Positions 36,513 to 45,457 of a stretch of DNA of 64,000 nt are shown here, in pieces. A program made the translations under genes and the position numbers. Every line of letters begins with the position of its first letter. Position 1 is the first letter of the stretch. The notes under the pieces were generated by a model that was given only the letters and a program-made list of their open reading frames with translations, searched no databases and had not been told where the DNA came from. The stretch lies in contig JBPCXI010000273.1 of the NCBI GenBank assembly GCA_051008895.1, positions 1-64,000 on the forward strand. The letters run 5' to 3'. Source of the stretch: SMWD01 sp051008895 (lineage in GTDB: Bacteria > Pseudomonadota > Gammaproteobacteria > Steroidobacterales > GCA-2729495).

Positions 36513-36837
36513 GCGAAGGCGCCGATTATAGAGGTTTCGCCCTGCGGGGCCAGCCCGCTGCCGAATCCGCGATCAGCGACACATTTCCGGCTCAAGCGAC
36601 ACCCCAAAGTGGCCGACATACCTACGGAGTGCTCCACGAAGCGCGCCGCATCGCTGCGCACTTCTTAGCCATATTTTGCATGTAAAACAAACATTTATTG
36701 TGAATATCTTATGTAAGACCTGTGACGCCGGTCGCGGCAATCGACCGCCCGCCCGGGGTACGTTGAACCCTGGATGCGGCGCGCCGGGATCGGCCGGCCG
36801 GCGCACGATTGGGACTGGCAAACGGACGCGGTAATTC
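36513..36837. other. Intergenic region, about 325 bases, no gene assigned
   Basis: The stretch lies between the divergent tRNA-Ser and motA. It contains the tRNA -10 box at its left end and an A/T-rich island around 36665-36718 that is the likely promoter zone for motA. No exact sigma-28 promoter was found: a GCCGATTA appears near 36521 but without a TAAA at the right distance and on the wrong side for motA. No open frame with coding character is seen. Confidence 0.45.
36525..36530 (-). promoter_or_regulatory. -10 element of the tRNA-Ser promoter
   Basis: On the minus strand TATAAT stands 12 bases ahead of the tRNA 5' end, followed by a GC-rich discriminator (CGGCGCC) of the kind seen in stringently controlled stable-RNA promoters. 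No good -35 hexamer is visible at 16-18 bases (CTGGCC), so the strength is uncertain. Confidence 0.6.
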
Positions 36838-37602
36838 ATGGATCTGGCAACCCTCATAGGCTTTATCGCCGGCAACCTCATCATCGCGATGGCGATCCTC
36901 ATCGGCGGCGACGCCGGGATCTTCTTCAACGTGCCAGGCATCCTCGTCGTCGTCGGCGGCACCGCGGCCGCGACGTTCATGAAGTTCCCGATGGCCGACT
37001 GCGTATTCGCGCTGAAGAGCGGCGTCAGCATGGCGTTCAAGGACACCATGCAGAACCCGAGCGAGTTGGTCGAGCGCATCAAGGAACTGGCGAATCGCGC
37101 CCGCAAGGACGGCCTGCTCGCGCTCGAGGATGAGCCGGTCAGCAACGAGTTTTTCCAGAAAGGGATCCAGCTGTGCGTCGACGGGCAGCAGCCCGAATTC
37201 GTCAAGAAGGTGCTCGATAACGACATGGAAAAGTCGATCGAGCGCCTGGAACTCGGTGCGCAGATCTACCAGGGCATCGGTGACGCGGCGCCCGCATTCG
37301 GCATGATCGGAACGCTCGTCGGCCTCGTGCAGATGCTCGCGAACATGTCCGATGCTTCCGCGATCGGCCCGTCGATGGCCGTCGCGCTGCTGACGACGCT
37401 GTACGGCGCACTGATCGCGAATATGTTTGCGATCCCGGTCGCGACGAAGCTGCAACTGCGCTACCAGTACGATCGGCTGACGAAGTCCCTGATCATCGAA
37501 GGCGTCCAGGGCATCGCCCAGGGCGAGAGCCCGCACGTGATCGAGGAAATCCTGCGCACCTACCTGCAGGATGCAAAGGTCGCCGAAGCCGCCAAAGCAT
37601 AA
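36838..37602 (+). CDS. motA: Flagellar motor stator protein MotA/PomA
   Basis: A 254-residue stator subunit of the PomA type. Four membrane helices are visible: residues about 4-20, 28-45, 150-172 and 184-205 (FGMIGTLVGLVQML, MAVALLTTLYGALIANMFAIPVATKL). A cytosolic loop (residues 60-145) carries the basic and acidic residues that contact FliG. The closely following motB-type gene indicates a MotAB/PomAB ion-driven stator. The ATG at 36838 matches the family N terminus MDLATLIG. No flagellar structural or chemotaxis genes lie nearby, so the pair is a stand-alone stator operon. Confidence 0.93.
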   Translation: MDLATLIGFIAGNLIIAMAILIGGDAGIFFNVPGILVVVGGTAAATFMKFPMADCVFALKSGVSMAFKDTMQNPSELVERIKELANRARKDGLLALEDEPVSNEFFQKGIQLCVDGQQPEFVKKVLDNDMEKSIERLELGAQIYQGIGDAAPAFGMIGTLVGLVQMLANMSDASAIGPSMAVALLTTLYGALIANMFAIPVATKLQLRYQYDRLTKSLIIEGVQGIAQGESPHVIEEILRTYLQDAKVAEAAKA

Positions 37603-37613
37603 CGGACTGAACG

Positions 37614-38393
37614 ATGGCGGAGAAAAAAGGCGGCTCCGAGATACCCGCATGGATGGCGACGTTCGCCGACCTGATGGCGCTGATGATGTGCTTCTTCGTG
37701 CTGCTGTACTCGTTCTCGTACCTCGACGAGGTCAAATACAAAGCCGTCGTCGCGTCCATGGCGAAAGGCTTCGGCTCGGAAGTCACGCCGGTTCGCGCGC
37801 AGTCCTCATCGTCGATCGGCCCGCCGAGCCTGGTGCCGAATACGATGCAGACCCAGTCGCGCGGTGCACGGCCGATGACCCAGCAGGAGGCCAACATGGA
37901 TACGAAGAGCCTCAGGCGCAAGGTTCAGGAAGACCTGCAGGACGAGATCGCCAAAGGGAATCTGTCGGTCGAGATGGCCGGCAATAACGTCGTGATCCGC
38001 TTCCCGGAGGAGATCGCTTTCCCGCCCGGCAGCGATGTCATATCCGCGGAGATCTTGCCGATACTGCGGCGGGTGACCGAGTCTCTGGCCGACGAGGACG
38101 GCTCTATCCAGGTGTCGGGCCACACCGATAACCGGCCGATCCGCACCGCAACGATCAAATCGAACTGGGAGTTGTCGACGAACCGCGCGGTGTCGGTCAT
38201 TCACATGATCGAGGAACTCGGCACCATTGACCCGGCCAAGCTGACCGCGGTCGGTTACAGCGATACCCGCCCGATCTTCCCGAACGACACGGCCGAGGGC
38301 CGCGCGCGCAATCGTCGCGTCGAGATCGCGATCATTCGCGATGGCGGCGCCGGCAACCCGGTTCAGCCGTCGACACCACCCGCGCTGCCATAA
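37614..38393 (+). CDS. motB: Flagellar motor stator protein MotB/PomB (OmpA domain)
   Basis: A 259-residue partner of MotA. One N-terminal membrane helix includes the ion-carrying Asp19 in WMATFADLMALMMCFFVLLYSF, followed by a plug/linker and a C-terminal OmpA-like peptidoglycan-binding domain (about residues 125-245) with VSGHTDNRPI, NWELSTNRAVSV, GYSDTRPI and RARNRRVEIAI. The Cys and Phe near the Asp resemble sodium-type PomB rather than proton-type MotB (inference from memory of the family). It starts 11 bases after motA and ends convergent with, and overlapping, a small minus-strand gene. Confidence 0.94.
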   Translation: MAEKKGGSEIPAWMATFADLMALMMCFFVLLYSFSYLDEVKYKAVVASMAKGFGSEVTPVRAQSSSSIGPPSLVPNTMQTQSRGARPMTQQEANMDTKSLRRKVQEDLQDEIAKGNLSVEMAGNNVVIRFPEEIAFPPGSDVISAEILPILRRVTESLADEDGSIQVSGHTDNRPIRTATIKSNWELSTNRAVSVIHMIEELGTIDPAKLTAVGYSDTRPIFPNDTAEGRARNRRVEIAIIRDGGAGNPVQPSTPPALP

Positions 38394-38680
38394 GCGATCA
38401 GCGCGCGCAGAAACGCCGCCGGTTTCGCCAGGCACGCATTTTCGACCGCTTCGCCGTCGGCCGAGCAGCCGCCCGGTGCGGGTCCTGCCTGCTGGCCCTC
38501 GGACGTCTTTTCCAGGTGATAAAAGCGAAACCACTGATCGACGCCGAGCGGCTCTCCGGCGCCGCCGTCGGTAAATCTTCGGTGCGCGTCATAGCGCTCG
38601 TATACGAGGCGAACTTCGGCCGGGTCGATGCCCTCCTCCCGGCACAGGTACCGCCAGTCGTCGTTATCGATGTTCTTCAT
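38363..38680 (-). CDS. Hypothetical small protein
   Basis: A 105-residue soluble protein with no recognised family. The N-terminal part is acidic and aromatic (MKNIDNDDWRYLCREEGIDPAEVRLVYERYDAHRRF) and predicted helical. The middle is Gly/Pro-rich with two Cys, and the tail is Ala/Gly-rich. The 3' end overlaps the last 31 bases of motB on the opposite strand. The start at 38680 was chosen at the beginning of the organised helical part; the frame extends further upstream without similarity. A coding role is supported by frame length and codon pattern but not by any known family. Confidence 0.5.
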   Translation of the reverse strand: MKNIDNDDWRYLCREEGIDPAEVRLVYERYDAHRRFTDGGAGEPLGVDQWFRFYHLEKTSEGQQAGPAPGGCSADGEAVENACLAKPAAFLRALIAYGSAGGVDG

Positions 38681-38897
38681 GTTGCGGATCGTGGTCCTGG
38701 TCCTGGGCGCGGCGCCATAGCCTACTACAGCACGCGACGGTGCCGTCGGGTTGCGCAGGCCGCACTGCGACATACACGTATACATAACTCAAGTGATTAA
38801 TAATTAGTCAATATAATCGCTTGTTTTTCGTCCTTTTTCACATAATGCCGGGCCTGTAAAGCGTGCTGGTGAGCATGGCAACGCGCTGGCAGCTCTC

Positions 38898-38903
38898 TAT
38901 AAT
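38898..38903 (+). promoter_or_regulatory. Possible -10 element for mltF
   Basis: A perfect TATAAT lies nine bases before the mltF ATG. No convincing -35 hexamer is seen at the proper spacing, and there is no strong ribosome-binding site between it and the start codon, so a nearly leaderless transcript or an upstream start is possible. Confidence 0.35.
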
Positions 38904-38911
38904 TCGCCACC

Positions 38912-40396
38912 ATGAGTGCTCACGACAACGTGAGGCCCGCCCGTTCCCGGGTACACAAGAAACTGAAATCGGGCCTTGTCATCTTCTGCGCGACGCTGGT
39001 TGCCACGTGCGGGCAACCGCCGTCGTTGCTCGAGGAAGTGCTGTCGCTGGGCGAGCTGCGCGTGGTCACACGCAACAGCCCGACGACCTACTACACCGGG
39101 GCACAGGGCCAGGAAGGCCCGGAGTTTGACCTGATCAGAGGCTTTGCCGAACACATCGGTGTCCGCCTCAAGCTCGAAACCGCGGACCGCTTTACAGATC
39201 TGATTCCGGAGGTCGAATCCGGCGCCGCGCATATCGCCGCCGCCGGCCTGACGATCACGCCCGAGCGGGCGGCGCGCGTCGACTTCGGACCGAGCTACCA
39301 AAAGGTCAAACAATACGTGATCTACAAGCTCGGCGAAGATCGCCCGCACAGCATCGAGGACCTGCGGGGCAAGCGTCTTGAAGTCGTGTCCGGCAGCAGC
39401 TACGTCGAGACACTGGAAGCGGCGCGCGGGGATCACCCGGACCTGGTCTGGTCGGAAAATCCGAATGCGGACCTGGCCGGCCTGCTGGTGAGCGTGGCGA
39501 ATCGCGAGATCGACTACACGATAGCCGATTCGACGCTGTTTCGAATCTACCGCAACTACCTGCCCGAAATCCGCATCGGCTTCGAGCTCTCGACGGACAA
39601 TTCACTGGCCTGGGCGTTTCCGCGCCGGTACGACCGCAGCCTGCTCGACCGCGCCGAGGAATACATGGCTCTCGCGCGCGACACCGGCGTGCTCGCCCAA
39701 CTCGAGGAACGCTACTATCGCCGCACGCAGCGGTTCGACTACGTCGGCACGCGGCGTTTTATTCGCGACGTCCGCGCGAAGCTACCTGAATACCAGGACC
39801 TGTTCATCGCGGCCGGCAAGGAGCAGGAGCTCGACTGGCGGCTGCTCGCGGCAATCGGCTACCAGGAATCACACTGGGATCCGGATGCGGTCTCGCCCAC
39901 CGGAGTGCGCGGCATCATGATGCTCACCCAGGTCACGGCCGGCTCGATCGGCATCGACGACCGCGTCGATCCGGCACAGAGCATTCACGGCGGCGCCGAT
40001 TACCTCAAGCAAATGAAGGCACGCTTCATCGAGTCGATCGAGGAGCCGGACCGCACCTGGTTCGCGCTGGCGGCGTACAACGTCGGCTACGGGCATGTGC
40101 AGGACGCTCGCCGCATTACCCGGCAGATGGGTGAACACCCCGACCAGTGGATCAACGTCAAGCAGAGCCTGCCGCTGCTGACGCAGCGAAACTGGTATGA
40201 GCATACGCGCCATGGCTATGCGCGCGGCTGGGAACCGGTGATGTACGTCGAGAACATACGCAACTACTACGACATTCTCGTCTGGCTGACGCGCGACGCC
40301 GATGGCGCCGACCCGGAGAATCCGGACCCGATTCCGACAATTGCCGACGAACGGGACGAACGCGACGACGCATTCGTCGACCCCGCTGCCGCCTGA
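38912..40396 (+). CDS. mltF: Membrane-bound lytic murein transglycosylase MltF-like
   Basis: A 494-residue envelope protein that cleaves peptidoglycan glycan strands to 1,6-anhydro-muropeptides. The N-terminal signal or anchor (GLVIFCATLVATCG) contains a possible lipid-attached Cys. A periplasmic solute-binding-type domain (about residues 45-275) with GELRVVTRNSPTTYY and GLTITPERAARVDF precedes the SLT domain (about 290-450). Catalytic Glu319 is in AAIGYQESHWDP, followed by GVRGIMMLTQVTA and FALAAYNVGYGHVQDA. The acidic C-terminal tail is unstructured. This domain pair is diagnostic of MltF. It is convergent with the methyltransferase-like gene. Confidence 0.94.
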   Translation: MSAHDNVRPARSRVHKKLKSGLVIFCATLVATCGQPPSLLEEVLSLGELRVVTRNSPTTYYTGAQGQEGPEFDLIRGFAEHIGVRLKLETADRFTDLIPEVESGAAHIAAAGLTITPERAARVDFGPSYQKVKQYVIYKLGEDRPHSIEDLRGKRLEVVSGSSYVETLEAARGDHPDLVWSENPNADLAGLLVSVANREIDYTIADSTLFRIYRNYLPEIRIGFELSTDNSLAWAFPRRYDRSLLDRAEEYMALARDTGVLAQLEERYYRRTQRFDYVGTRRFIRDVRAKLPEYQDLFIAAGKEQELDWRLLAAIGYQESHWDPDAVSPTGVRGIMMLTQVTAGSIGIDDRVDPAQSIHGGADYLKQMKARFIESIEEPDRTWFALAAYNVGYGHVQDARRITRQMGEHPDQWINVKQSLPLLTQRNWYEHTRHGYARGWEPVMYVENIRNYYDILVWLTRDADGADPENPDPIPTIADERDERDDAFVDPAAA

Positions 40397-40399
40397 CCG

Positions 40400-41014
40400 C
40401 TAGACCCGGAAGAGCATTTCCTGCATGCCGTTGCTGAGCAGCATCGCGCGCTCCATCTTGCAACCGGGCATGCAGTCGGTCAGATCGACCGGCGCGTAAC
40501 GCGGCGCCGCCCGCGCCTGTCGGTCGACAGCCACATCCAGCAGGCTGTGATCCTGCTGCGGCAGGAAATGACACGGTCGCTCCGGCATGTGCGTCGCGGA
40601 ATACACGATCAATGCATGCACCAACGTGCCCGGCCGCGCTCGAGCCACGACTCTCGACATCAGCGCGCTGATCGCGGGACGATCGAGGTAGTTCAGGATA
40701 TCCCAGCACAGCACGGCATCGGCCGCTTCGGCGTGCGGGACCGGCATCAACGCCTCCGCGATATCTGCCAGGTCGTCGGGATCGGTGACGCCGGTCAGGC
40801 TGTCGAGCCCGTCGATCAGGTCCGCGACGTCGAGCCGGCAGCGGAAACGGCCGAAAGTCTTGACCGTTTGGGCGCGAGCGACACCGAGGTCGAGCACGAC
40901 GCAACGTTTCTCGGTATCCAGGTGCTCAATCAGTTCACGGAACAGCGGCGCATTAAAGTGCACCGGTTCCGCCACCGGTTCCGCCGCCAACGCCTTGGCC
41001 CGCGAGTGAATCAC
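40400..41014 (-). CDS. Class I SAM-dependent methyltransferase-like protein
   Basis: A 204-residue cytosolic protein. A Rossmann-like SAM region is suggested by CVVLDLGVARAQTVKTF at residues 38-54 (motif I, but without the usual GxGxG), an acidic CRLDVADLIDGL, and a motif IV-like AVLCWDILNYLDRPAI. The last third (RYAPVDLTDCMPGCKMERAM) is Cys-bearing and ends MLFRV. Substrate is unknown. The weak motif I means it may be a degenerate or regulatory member. It is downstream of the bactofilin gene (stop at 41045) on the same strand with a 30-base gap, so co-expression is plausible. Confidence 0.6.
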   Translation of the reverse strand: MIHSRAKALAAEPVAEPVHFNAPLFRELIEHLDTEKRCVVLDLGVARAQTVKTFGRFRCRLDVADLIDGLDSLTGVTDPDDLADIAEALMPVPHAEAADAVLCWDILNYLDRPAISALMSRVVARARPGTLVHALIVYSATHMPERPCHFLPQQDHSLLDVAVDRQARAAPRYAPVDLTDCMPGCKMERAMLLSNGMQEMLFRV

Positions 41015-41044
41015 GCCATGGATTCGCGTGACTTATTGCGGGCG

Positions 41045-41620
41045 TTAACCGACCGGCTCGCCGGGCTGTGCGCCGCCGTTTGCGGCCTTCGGCTTCGGCG
41101 CGTGCTGGCTGCCGTTCGCCTTGGCCTTGGGCTTGCTGCTCGCCGTGTTTTTGGACGCGCCGAGCGCATTGGCAACCGCGTCGGGATCCATTTCGATCGA
41201 GCCCTTGAACTTCGCGCCGTCGTCGAGGCTGACGCGCGGGGCCATGATATTGCCGCGCACCGACGCCGTCTTGCGGACGACGACACGCTCCGAACTGAAC
41301 AGGTCACCCTCCATCGCACCCTCGACGATGACAGATTTTGCGTACACGTCCGCGCGCAGCTTGCCCTCGCCGCCAATCGTCAACGTGTGATTCTGCAGTC
41401 GTACCGTGCCGTTCACGTCGCCTTCGATGCGCAGATCTTCTTCGCCCTGAAGATCACCGTTGATTCGAATCGAGCGTCCGATCACCGCAACGCCGCCGGT
41501 CGCCGTCGCTGGTCGGGCGGTCGAATTGGTGTGTGACGAATTCAAGTCCTGCTGGCTGTCGTTACCGGCCGCACTATTATTTTCGTTATCAGACCCGTCT
41601 TTCTTGCCAAGCTCAAACAT
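41045..41620 (-). CDS. Bactofilin (polymer-forming cytoskeletal protein)
   Basis: A 191-residue bactofilin, a protein that polymerises into beta-helical filaments at the inner membrane and organises cell-wall or polarity factors. Flexible Ser/Asn-rich N-terminal (residues 5-45) and Lys/Ala-rich C-terminal tails flank the beta-helix core (about 45-145) with repeated GxxxV turns: IRINGDLQGEEDLRIEGDVNG, LTIGGEGKLRADVYAKSVIV and GAMEGDLFSSERVVV. The ATG at 41620 follows GGAG by seven bases; an in-frame TTG 12 bases earlier is less likely. The bactofilin-methyltransferase pairing may or may not be functional. Confidence 0.93.
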   Translation of the reverse strand: MFELGKKDGSDNENNSAAGNDSQQDLNSSHTNSTARPATATGGVAVIGRSIRINGDLQGEEDLRIEGDVNGTVRLQNHTLTIGGEGKLRADVYAKSVIVEGAMEGDLFSSERVVVRKTASVRGNIMAPRVSLDDGAKFKGSIEMDPDAVANALGASKNTASSKPKAKANGSQHAPKPKAANGGAQPGEPVG

Positions 41621-41800
41621 CGCTATCTCCAATCAGGTATCGAAGGAATGCGTAGCCGTTCGTGACGAGGCTAGTCCCGGATGTGAATGGCGGCCCCGCA
41701 GCCTTCTGGAATCGACCTTTATTATGTAAAAAGTGGTCGTCGGACTATCGATCATAGCAAATATGCCTGGCAATGGGCGCAAAACCGCGACGTTAGGGCG

Positions 41801-42286
41801 TTAATTTCGACGCGCGCGAAAGAAGCGCTGCAGCAGTTCGCGGCACTCGTCCTGCAGCACACCGCCGAAAACGTCGAGCCGATGGTTCACCTCCGGCGCC
41901 CGGACGATATCGAAAACCGTGCCGGCCGCGCCGATGCGCGGGTCCGGGGCACCATAGACGAGTCGCGCGACCCGCGCGTGCACGAGCGCGCCGGCACACA
42001 TCGGGCATGGCTCCATCGTCACGTACAGCGTGGTATCGACGAGGCGATAGTTGGCGAGCGCAGCGCCGGCTTGCCGCAGCGCGCGAATCTCGGCGTGCGC
42101 GGTTGGATCGCTCTCGCCGACCGGCCGGTTCCAGCCCTCGCCGACGAGTTCGTTGTCCCGCACCAGGACTGCGCCGACCGGAACCTCGCCCTCGGCTTCG
42201 GCGCGCTGCGCCAGCTGCAGCGCATGACGCATCCAGCGTTCGTCGGTATCCGGCCCTGAGTCGGTATCCGGACTTGAGTCGGCCAC
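41801..42286 (-). CDS. tadA: tRNA-specific adenosine deaminase TadA
   Basis: TadA converts A34 of tRNA-Arg(ACG) to inosine. The 161-residue protein has the zinc deaminase motifs HAEIRAL (His, Glu) and MEPCPMCAGALVHAR (two Cys). GAVLVRDNELVGEGWNRP and FGGVLQDECRELLQRFF are also family-typical. I chose the GTG at 42286 because GGGAG lies seven bases ahead. The in-frame ATG at 42385 would sit inside guaA and add a low-complexity leader. The N-terminal tail contains a short 18-base tandem duplication (encoding the SPDTD/GPDTD pair). The gene starts inside the guaA stop region, so it is likely co-transcribed with guaBA. Confidence 0.95.
   Translation of the reverse strand: MADSSPDTDSGPDTDERWMRHALQLAQRAEAEGEVPVGAVLVRDNELVGEGWNRPVGESDPTAHAEIRALRQAGAALANYRLVDTTLYVTMEPCPMCAGALVHARVARLVYGAPDPRIGAAGTVFDIVRAPEVNHRLDVFGGVLQDECRELLQRFFRARRN
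42242..42277. repeat. 18-base tandem duplication inside the tadA 5' end
   Basis: Two adjacent 18-base units, GTCGGTATCCGGCCCTGA and GTCGGTATCCGGACTTGA, differ at two positions. In the tadA frame they encode the repeated (S/G)PDTD acid-rich linker before the catalytic domain. It looks like a recent in-frame slippage duplication. Confidence 0.8.
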
Positions 42287-42290
42287 CGGC

Positions 42291-43907
42291 CTACTCCCAC
42301 TCGATGGTTGCGGGCGGCTTGCCGGAGATGTCGTAGGTGACGCGGGAGATACCGTCGATCTCGTTGATGATGCGTCGGGACACATGGTCGAGAAAATCGT
42401 ACGGCAAATGCGCCCAACGCGCCGTCATGAAATCGATCGTCTCGACCGCGCGCAGGGCGACGACATAGTCGTACTTGCGACCGTCGCCCATGACGCCGAC
42501 GGAACGCACCGGCAGAAAGACGGCGAACGCCTGGCTGACCTCGTCGTACAGATTGGCAGCGTGCAACTCGTCGATGAATATCGCATCCGCGCGGCGCAGC
42601 AAATCGGCGTAGTCCTTGCGGACCTCGCCGAGAATGCGCACCCCGAGCCCCGGGCCGGGGAACGGGTGCCGGTAAACCATGTTGCGCGGCAGACCGAGCT
42701 CGAGGCCGATGCGGCGCACCTCGTCCTTGAACAGCTCGCGCAGTGGTTCGACCAGTTCGAGGTTCATGTCGTCGGGCAGCCCGCCAACGTTGTGATGCGA
42801 TTTGATCACATGCGCCTTACCGGTCTTGCCGCCGGCGGATTCGATGACATCGGGGTAGATCGTGCCTTGTGCGAGCCACTTGATGTCGTCGAGTTTCGCG
42901 GCTTCTTCGTCGAAAACCTCGATGAACAGGCGGCCGATGATCTTGCGTTTTTCCTCGGGATCGGTGACGCCCGCGAGCGCATCGAGGAAGCGCCGTTCCG
43001 CGTTCACGCGAATCACCGTGACGCCAAGATTGTTCGCGAAGGTCTCCATGACCTGGTCGCCTTCCTGCAGTCGCAGCAGGCCGTGATCGACGAACACGCA
43101 GGTCAACTGGTCTCCGAGCGCCTCGTGCAACAGTGCCGCCACGACGGACGAGTCCACGCCGCCAGACAGCCCGAGCAGGACCGCGTCGGTGCCGACTTTC
43201 CGCCGCACGAGCTCGATCTCCCGCGCGACGATATTGCCCGACCGCCAGGTGTCGGGGCATTCGCATATGTCGTGAACGAAGCGTTCGATAATGCGCTGCC
43301 CCTGGTCCGTGTGCGTGACCTCCGGGTGAAACTGCAAGCCGAAAAAACGTCTGGATTCATCGACCATGCCGGCCAGCGGCGCACTGTCGGTGCTCGCGAT
43401 CGCGGAGAAGCCTGCGGGCAGGGCGCGGACCCGGTCACCGTGACTCATCCACACGTGCAACGCCGGCCTGCCGTCTTCCAGTTGCGCGTCGACGAGACCG
43501 TCGAGCAGGCGGTCGCCGCCGCTTGCCGCAACCATCGCGTAACCGAATTCGCGATGCGCCGACGGCTCGACCTCGCCGCCGAGCTGCGCGGCCATCGTTT
43601 GCATGCCATAGCAGATGCCGAGCACCGGGACGCCAAGCTCGAAAACCCGCTGTGGCGCGCGTGGCGAGAGCGTCGATGCGGCGTCGACCGCGGATTCAGG
43701 CCCGCCGGACAGGATGATGCCATCTGCACCGAACGCCTCGACCTCATCGTCGTCGACGTCCCAGGGATAGATCTCGCTGTAGACGCCGGCTTCGCGCACC
43801 CGACGTGCAATCAGCTGTGTGTACTGGGAGCCAAAATCGAGGATCAGGATCCTGTGCGCGACAACCTCTTCGAAGTCGGCGGTCACGGTTGCGGCCGGGC
43901 TACTCAT
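42291..43907 (-). CDS. guaA: GMP synthase (glutamine-hydrolysing)
   Basis: GuaA aminates XMP to GMP with glutamine and ATP, the second step of the guanine branch. The 538-residue protein starts with a class I glutaminase domain (residues 18-210) with ILDFGSQYTQLIARR, the nucleophile Cys in GICYGMQTMA and HPEVTHT. The ATP-PPase domain (215-400) has GLSGGVDSSVVAALLH, and the C-terminal dimerisation domain ends ISGKPPATIEWE. It starts nine bases after the guaB stop and is followed by tadA, giving a guaB-guaA-tadA unit. Confidence 0.98.
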   Translation of the reverse strand: MSSPAATVTADFEEVVAHRILILDFGSQYTQLIARRVREAGVYSEIYPWDVDDDEVEAFGADGIILSGGPESAVDAASTLSPRAPQRVFELGVPVLGICYGMQTMAAQLGGEVEPSAHREFGYAMVAASGGDRLLDGLVDAQLEDGRPALHVWMSHGDRVRALPAGFSAIASTDSAPLAGMVDESRRFFGLQFHPEVTHTDQGQRIIERFVHDICECPDTWRSGNIVAREIELVRRKVGTDAVLLGLSGGVDSSVVAALLHEALGDQLTCVFVDHGLLRLQEGDQVMETFANNLGVTVIRVNAERRFLDALAGVTDPEEKRKIIGRLFIEVFDEEAAKLDDIKWLAQGTIYPDVIESAGGKTGKAHVIKSHHNVGGLPDDMNLELVEPLRELFKDEVRRIGLELGLPRNMVYRHPFPGPGLGVRILGEVRKDYADLLRRADAIFIDELHAANLYDEVSQAFAVFLPVRSVGVMGDGRKYDYVVALRAVETIDFMTARWAHLPYDFLDHVSRRIINEIDGISRVTYDISGKPPATIEWE

Positions 43908-43916
43908 CCGTCGCGA

Positions 43917-45386
43917 CTATCCCTTGGACCGGTAATTCGGCGCTTCTTTGGTGATCGTCACATCGTGCACATGGCTCTCGTGCATACCGGCGCTCGTGAT
44001 GCGCACGAACTCCGGCTTCGACCGCATCTCCTCGATGCTCGCACAACCCGTGTAGCCCATCGCCGCCCGCAAGCCGCCGATCAGCTGATGCACGATCGCG
44101 ACGAGGCCGCCCTTATACGGCACGCGCCCCTCGATACCCTCGGGTACCAGGGTTTCGATCTGCTGCGACGAATCCTGGAAATAACGGTCCGACGAGCCGT
44201 GTGTGCCCGACATCGCGCCGAGCGAACCCATGCCCCGGTAGGACTTGTAGGAACGGCCCTGGAACAGCTCGACCTCGCCCGGTGATTCCTCGGTGCCGGC
44301 AAACAGACTGCCGATCATAATGCTATGCGCACCGGCGACCAGCGCCTTAGCGATGTCGCCGGAATACCGGATGCCGCCGTCGGCGATGACCGGCACGCCG
44401 TGCGCCGTCGCCGCGGCCACGGTCTCGGCAACGGCGGAAATTTGCGGTACGCCGACGCCGGCAACGACACGCGTTGTGCATATCGAGCCCGGCCCCACGC
44501 CGCATTTGACTCCGTCGACGCCGGCGTCGATCAGCGCGTTGGCGGCATCGGCACTGATGATGTTGCCGCCGATGATCTGCAGGTCGGGGTACTCCGCCCG
44601 AATGCGGCGTACGCGGTTCAGCACGCCTTCCGAATGCCCGTGCGCGGTATCGACGACGACGACGTCGACGCCGGCCTCGACGAGCGCCGCGACGCGCTCA
44701 TCCGCATCGGCCGACGTGCCGACCGCCGCGCCGACGCGCAGCGCGCCGCGATCATCCTTGCATGCGAGCGGATAGTCGCTGGCTTTCTGGAAATCTTTGG
44801 CAGTAATCAAACCACGCAGTTCGAACTGTTCGTTGACGACCAGTACCTTCTCGATGCGATGCTGGTGCAGCAGCGACATGACCTCATCCTGGCCTGCGCC
44901 CTCGAGCACCGTGACCAGTTTTTCTTTCGGCGTCATCACCGACGTCACCGGCGCGTCGAGCTGGGTTTCGAAACGCAGGTCGCGGTTCGTCACGATACCG
45001 ATCGTCTCGCCCTTATCGACGACCGGCATGCCGGAAATATTTTGCGCGCGAGTGACTTCCAGCACCTCACGGATCGTCTTGTCGGGCGTCACGGTGATCG
45101 GATCGTGCACGATCCCGCTCTCGAATTTTTTGACGATCGAGACCTGGCCGGCCTGATTCTGCGGGCTCATGTTCTTGTGGATGATGCCCATACCGCCTTC
45201 CTGGGCAAGCGCGATCGCGAGTCGCGCTTCGGTAACGGTATCCATCGCCGCGGACAGCAACGGAATGTTCAGGCTGATGTCCCGCGTCACCCGGGTTTTC
45301 AGGTCGACCTCCCGCGGCAGCACGTTCGAATACGCCGGCTTGAGCAGTACGTCGTCGAATGTCAGTGCTTCCTGGTCGATACGCAT
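43917..45386 (-). CDS. guaB: IMP dehydrogenase
   Basis: GuaB oxidises IMP to XMP with NAD, the committed step of GMP synthesis. The 489-residue TIM-barrel protein includes two CBS domains (about residues 95-205). The catalytic Cys is in GVGPGSICTTRVVAGVGVPQ and the flap Arg-Tyr in SLGAMSGTHGSSDRYFQ. The ATG at 45386 (MRIDQEALTFDDVLL) matches family starts; an upstream in-frame extension is not conserved. The 71 bases to divergent xseA hold the guaBA promoter. Confidence 0.98.
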   Translation of the reverse strand: MRIDQEALTFDDVLLKPAYSNVLPREVDLKTRVTRDISLNIPLLSAAMDTVTEARLAIALAQEGGMGIIHKNMSPQNQAGQVSIVKKFESGIVHDPITVTPDKTIREVLEVTRAQNISGMPVVDKGETIGIVTNRDLRFETQLDAPVTSVMTPKEKLVTVLEGAGQDEVMSLLHQHRIEKVLVVNEQFELRGLITAKDFQKASDYPLACKDDRGALRVGAAVGTSADADERVAALVEAGVDVVVVDTAHGHSEGVLNRVRRIRAEYPDLQIIGGNIISADAANALIDAGVDGVKCGVGPGSICTTRVVAGVGVPQISAVAETVAAATAHGVPVIADGGIRYSGDIAKALVAGAHSIMIGSLFAGTEESPGEVELFQGRSYKSYRGMGSLGAMSGTHGSSDRYFQDSSQQIETLVPEGIEGRVPYKGGLVAIVHQLIGGLRAAMGYTGCASIEEMRSKPEFVRITSAGMHESHVHDVTITKEAPNYRSKG

Positions 45387-45457
45387 GGCGGTTCGGGTCT
45401 CGGGCGGCTGGGTTAAACCGTCAATGTTACGCCTCGAATAAATCGGGGTAAACTGGC

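Noticed and set aside
36513..36837. Sigma-28 promoter for motA
   Set aside because: GCCGATTA near 36521 resembles a -10 but there is no TAAA at proper spacing and it points to the tRNA side.
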